A stretch of DNA of 6,576 nucleotides from Streptosporangiaceae bacterium (lineage in GTDB: Bacteria > Actinomycetota > Actinomycetes > Streptosporangiales > Streptosporangiaceae): contig JASHXW010000331.1 of NCBI GenBank assembly GCA_030043395.1, positions 1 through 6,576 on the forward strand, written 5' to 3'. The stretch's first letter is position 1, and the number at the start of each line of letters is the position of its first letter. The translations under genes were made by a program, and so were the position numbers. The notes under the pieces are model-generated. The model did not search any database and was not told the DNA's origin. It saw only the letters and a list, made by a program, of their open reading frames with translations. Positions 5,517-6,576 of the stretch are shown here, in pieces.

Positions 5517-5807
5517 AGCGTCCCTCGAACGGATCGACAGCAGCTCTGCCGCTTGTTGCCACCTCTATGCCAACTTAGCCGCGACAACACTGCCAGCCCT
5601 GGCCTTTGCGCATCCCGCCACGTCGCCACAGGCTGGCGTCGCGCGCCTCGTGGAAAGAGTAAGCCAGAACGCGCCCGAAGACAAGTTATAACTCGATTCC
5701 TGGACCGGATCGCGGATGGCTGCGAGGCTAGCGTGGACGTGCCGCTGGCCGAGTGGGTCACGGGGCGCACGTTCGTGCCACCGGCAGCCAGGTAATACTT
5801 GCATCAA
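5517..5807. other. Gene-free stretch, relatively AT-rich, no confident feature
   Basis: No frame here has a credible start, ribosome binding site and protein-like product. The stretch 5570-5700 is visibly less GC-rich than the rest of the window. It contains TATAAC (5687-5692), a good -10 shape for rightward transcription about 180 nt before the membrane-protein gene, but without a -35 match. From about 5698 to the TAA at 5793-5795 one rightward frame has strongly G/C third positions (ending EWVTGRTFVPPAAR) but no start codon. It may be a decayed gene end or chance. The leader of the leftward small gene occupies the first bases. Confidence 0.4.
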
Positions 5808-5827
5808 GCGAGCCAGGGCGGGCTCGC
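5808..5827 (+). repeat. First hairpin before the membrane-protein gene
   Basis: GCGAGCC (5808-5814) and GGCTCGC (5821-5827) are a perfect 7-bp stem with a 6-base loop. It could end a transcript arriving from the left or be part of the 5' leader of the gene at 5873. Confidence 0.4.
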
Positions 5828-5831
5828 GGAC

Positions 5832-5856
5832 CTTCGTCCGTCGGGGGGCGACGAAG
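5832..5856 (+). promoter_or_regulatory. Second hairpin with G-rich loop, candidate 5'-leader structure
   Basis: CTTCGTC (5832-5838) and GACGAAG (5850-5856) form a perfect 7-bp stem. The 11-base loop carries a run of six G. The same CGGGGGGC element occurs again at 5861-5868, where it is the likely ribosome binding site of the GTG at 5873. The loop copy could therefore compete with or mimic the real site; this is inference. Confidence 0.4.
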
Positions 5857-5872
5857 ATGCCGGGGGGCCTAG

Positions 5873-6576
5873 GTGACCGCTGAGTTCTTCGTGCTCGCGC
5901 TCGCCGCGGCGGTCAACCCGAGCCTGCTGGCCGTCGACCTGGGCCTGGTCGTGAACCAGCGGCCGCGAGCAATGTTCGTGGCGGTGCTGCTTGGCGGCCT
6001 GGCGATGGCCGTCGCGGTCGGGCTCGTCTACGTGCTCGTACTGCGCTTCAGCCTGGGGATCGATGCAAGCGACCTCGGCGGCGGCGCTCACCTGGCGCTG
6101 GGGATCGTGCTGCTCGCCCTGGCCTGGGCACTGTTTACCCGCCGCCTGCCACGGCGACGCCAGCGCAAGCCGGACGCTGATCCGAAGCCGGACGCTGATC
6201 TGGGCGCTGATCCCGGCGCTGTTCCGGAGCCGAGCACCGGGCCGGACGCAAGTAGTGGTCCGGAGCCGAGCGCTTCGCCGGGACCGAGCGCCAGAACCGC
6301 AGCCAGCGCGGTCGTCGCGGCCAGCCCGGCTACCAGGGCTAGCGCCAAGCCGGAAGCACAAGGCGCGACGCAGGAGAAGAACGGCCGGATACAGCGCATT
6401 CTGCGCCAGCCAAGGCCGGGGCTCGGCTTCCTCGTGGGCCTGCTGCTCGGCACTCCTGGCGCCATCTACCTCGCCGCACTGCACGGGCTGGTCCACAGCC
6501 ACTCGTCGACCTCGGTCGAGGTCGTGGCGGTCATCCTGTTCGCGATCATCGAGTTCGCGCTGCTCATCATCCCGCT
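5873..6576 (+). CDS. GAP/SfLAP-like polytopic membrane protein, cut by the right window edge
   Basis: The frame opens with GTG at 5873, directly after an in-frame TAG (5870-5872) and with GGGGGG (5862-5867) upstream, so the start is well bounded. It stays open to the window end (234 residues visible). Predicted membrane helices are about 4-27, 34-57 and 72-89. A positively charged stretch RRLPRRRQRK (90-99) and a Pro/Ala/Ser-rich loop (about 100-165) follow. The next helices are about 183-207 (LGFLVGLLLGTPGAIYLAALHGL) and 215-234, where the sequence is cut. The N-P pair near residue 15, the G-TPG-x-Y-LAAL segment and the Glu in the last helix resemble the GAP family (sulfolipid-1-addressing protein, SfLAP), which in mycobacteria helps export glycolipids. 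The charge pattern places the loop in the cytoplasm. The loop is unusually long and repetitive. Family assignment is by pattern recognition and moderate; another small membrane transporter is possible. Confidence 0.7.
   Translation, partial: MTAEFFVLALAAAVNPSLLAVDLGLVVNQRPRAMFVAVLLGGLAMAVAVGLVYVLVLRFSLGIDASDLGGGAHLALGIVLLALAWALFTRRLPRRRQRKPDADPKPDADLGADPGAVPEPSTGPDASSGPEPSASPGPSARTAASAVVAASPATRASAKPEAQGATQEKNGRIQRILRQPRPGLGFLVGLLLGTPGAIYLAALHGLVHSHSSTSVEVVAVILFAIIEFALLIIP
6167..6202 (+). repeat. Tandem 18-base repeat in the loop of the membrane protein
   Basis: Two adjacent 18-base copies (6167-6184, 6185-6202) differ at one base and encode KPDADP and KPDADL. Partial copies GGCGCTGAT and GGCGCTGTT follow at 6203-6226. 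They extend the acidic Pro/Ala loop and keep the frame. Confidence 0.75.

Noticed and set aside
5428..5691. Rightward 87-codon frame overlapping the small Gly/Ala gene
   Set aside because: Its first third is antisense to that gene, the rest has no coding bias, and no ribosome binding site precedes its start.
5630..5715. tRNA-like stretch (ACTCGATTCC resembling a T-arm)
   Set aside because: No matching acceptor stem, D-arm or anticodon stem can be formed around it; the resemblance is limited to about ten bases.
5804..6502. Leftward open frame of about 230 codons opposite the membrane-protein gene
   Set aside because: The opposite strand gives clear transmembrane helices, a bounded GTG start and a GAP/SfLAP-like pattern. 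This frame gives a Gln/Arg/His-rich product without a domain.

Overview
The window looks like a piece of a high-GC actinobacterial chromosome. GC is high throughout, with GTG starts and GTGA stop/start overlaps. The gene content also fits: a small CxxC/HxHxxC protein of a type known from actinomycetes, a GAP/SfLAP-like membrane protein, and a secreted YVTN-repeat propeller. No rRNA, tRNA, CRISPR array, transposase or phage gene is visible. The genus cannot be fixed from the sequence alone.

Layout from left to right. Positions 1-185 are the end of an unrecognised rightward gene with a low-complexity Ala/Pro tail and a charged end. A strong hairpin at 207-269 separates it from a leftward gene cluster. 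Read in its own direction, that cluster runs: a two-module 3-hydroxyacyl-CoA dehydrogenase (3902 to 2277), a newly noticed 27-residue micro-ORF (2232 to 2149), a small putative zinc-binding protein (2152 to 1793), an alpha/beta hydrolase (1785 to 1051) and an SDR oxidoreductase (1054 to 290). The last four are joined by 4-nt GTGA overlaps or a 7-nt gap, so they very probably form one translationally coupled operon. The dehydrogenase lies 124 nt upstream of the zinc-binding gene and may be co-transcribed. The enzymes suggest acyl-CoA or hydroxy-acid catabolism, but no substrate can be read from the sequence.

The 138-nt divergent region 3903-4040 holds a candidate leaderless promoter for the dehydrogenase, with a perfect 12-bp palindrome where a repressor would bind. 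It also holds a second inverted repeat facing the rightward gene. That gene (4041-5213) encodes an exported protein made of eight YVTN-type repeat units. It converges on a small Gly/Ala-rich protein of unknown function (5516 to 5253), and a hairpin at 5247-5268 lies at the junction.

Positions 5517-5872 hold no confident gene. They are relatively AT-rich on the left and carry two hairpins on the right, just before a GTG-started gene (5873 to beyond the window edge). That gene encodes a polytopic membrane protein resembling the GAP/SfLAP family, with a long repetitive loop.

I do not see a clear new defence or biosynthetic system. The points most worth a second look are the micro-ORF coupled to the zinc-binding gene, the palindrome inside the putative leaderless promoter, the orphan Gly/Ala protein, and the double hairpin before the membrane-protein gene.
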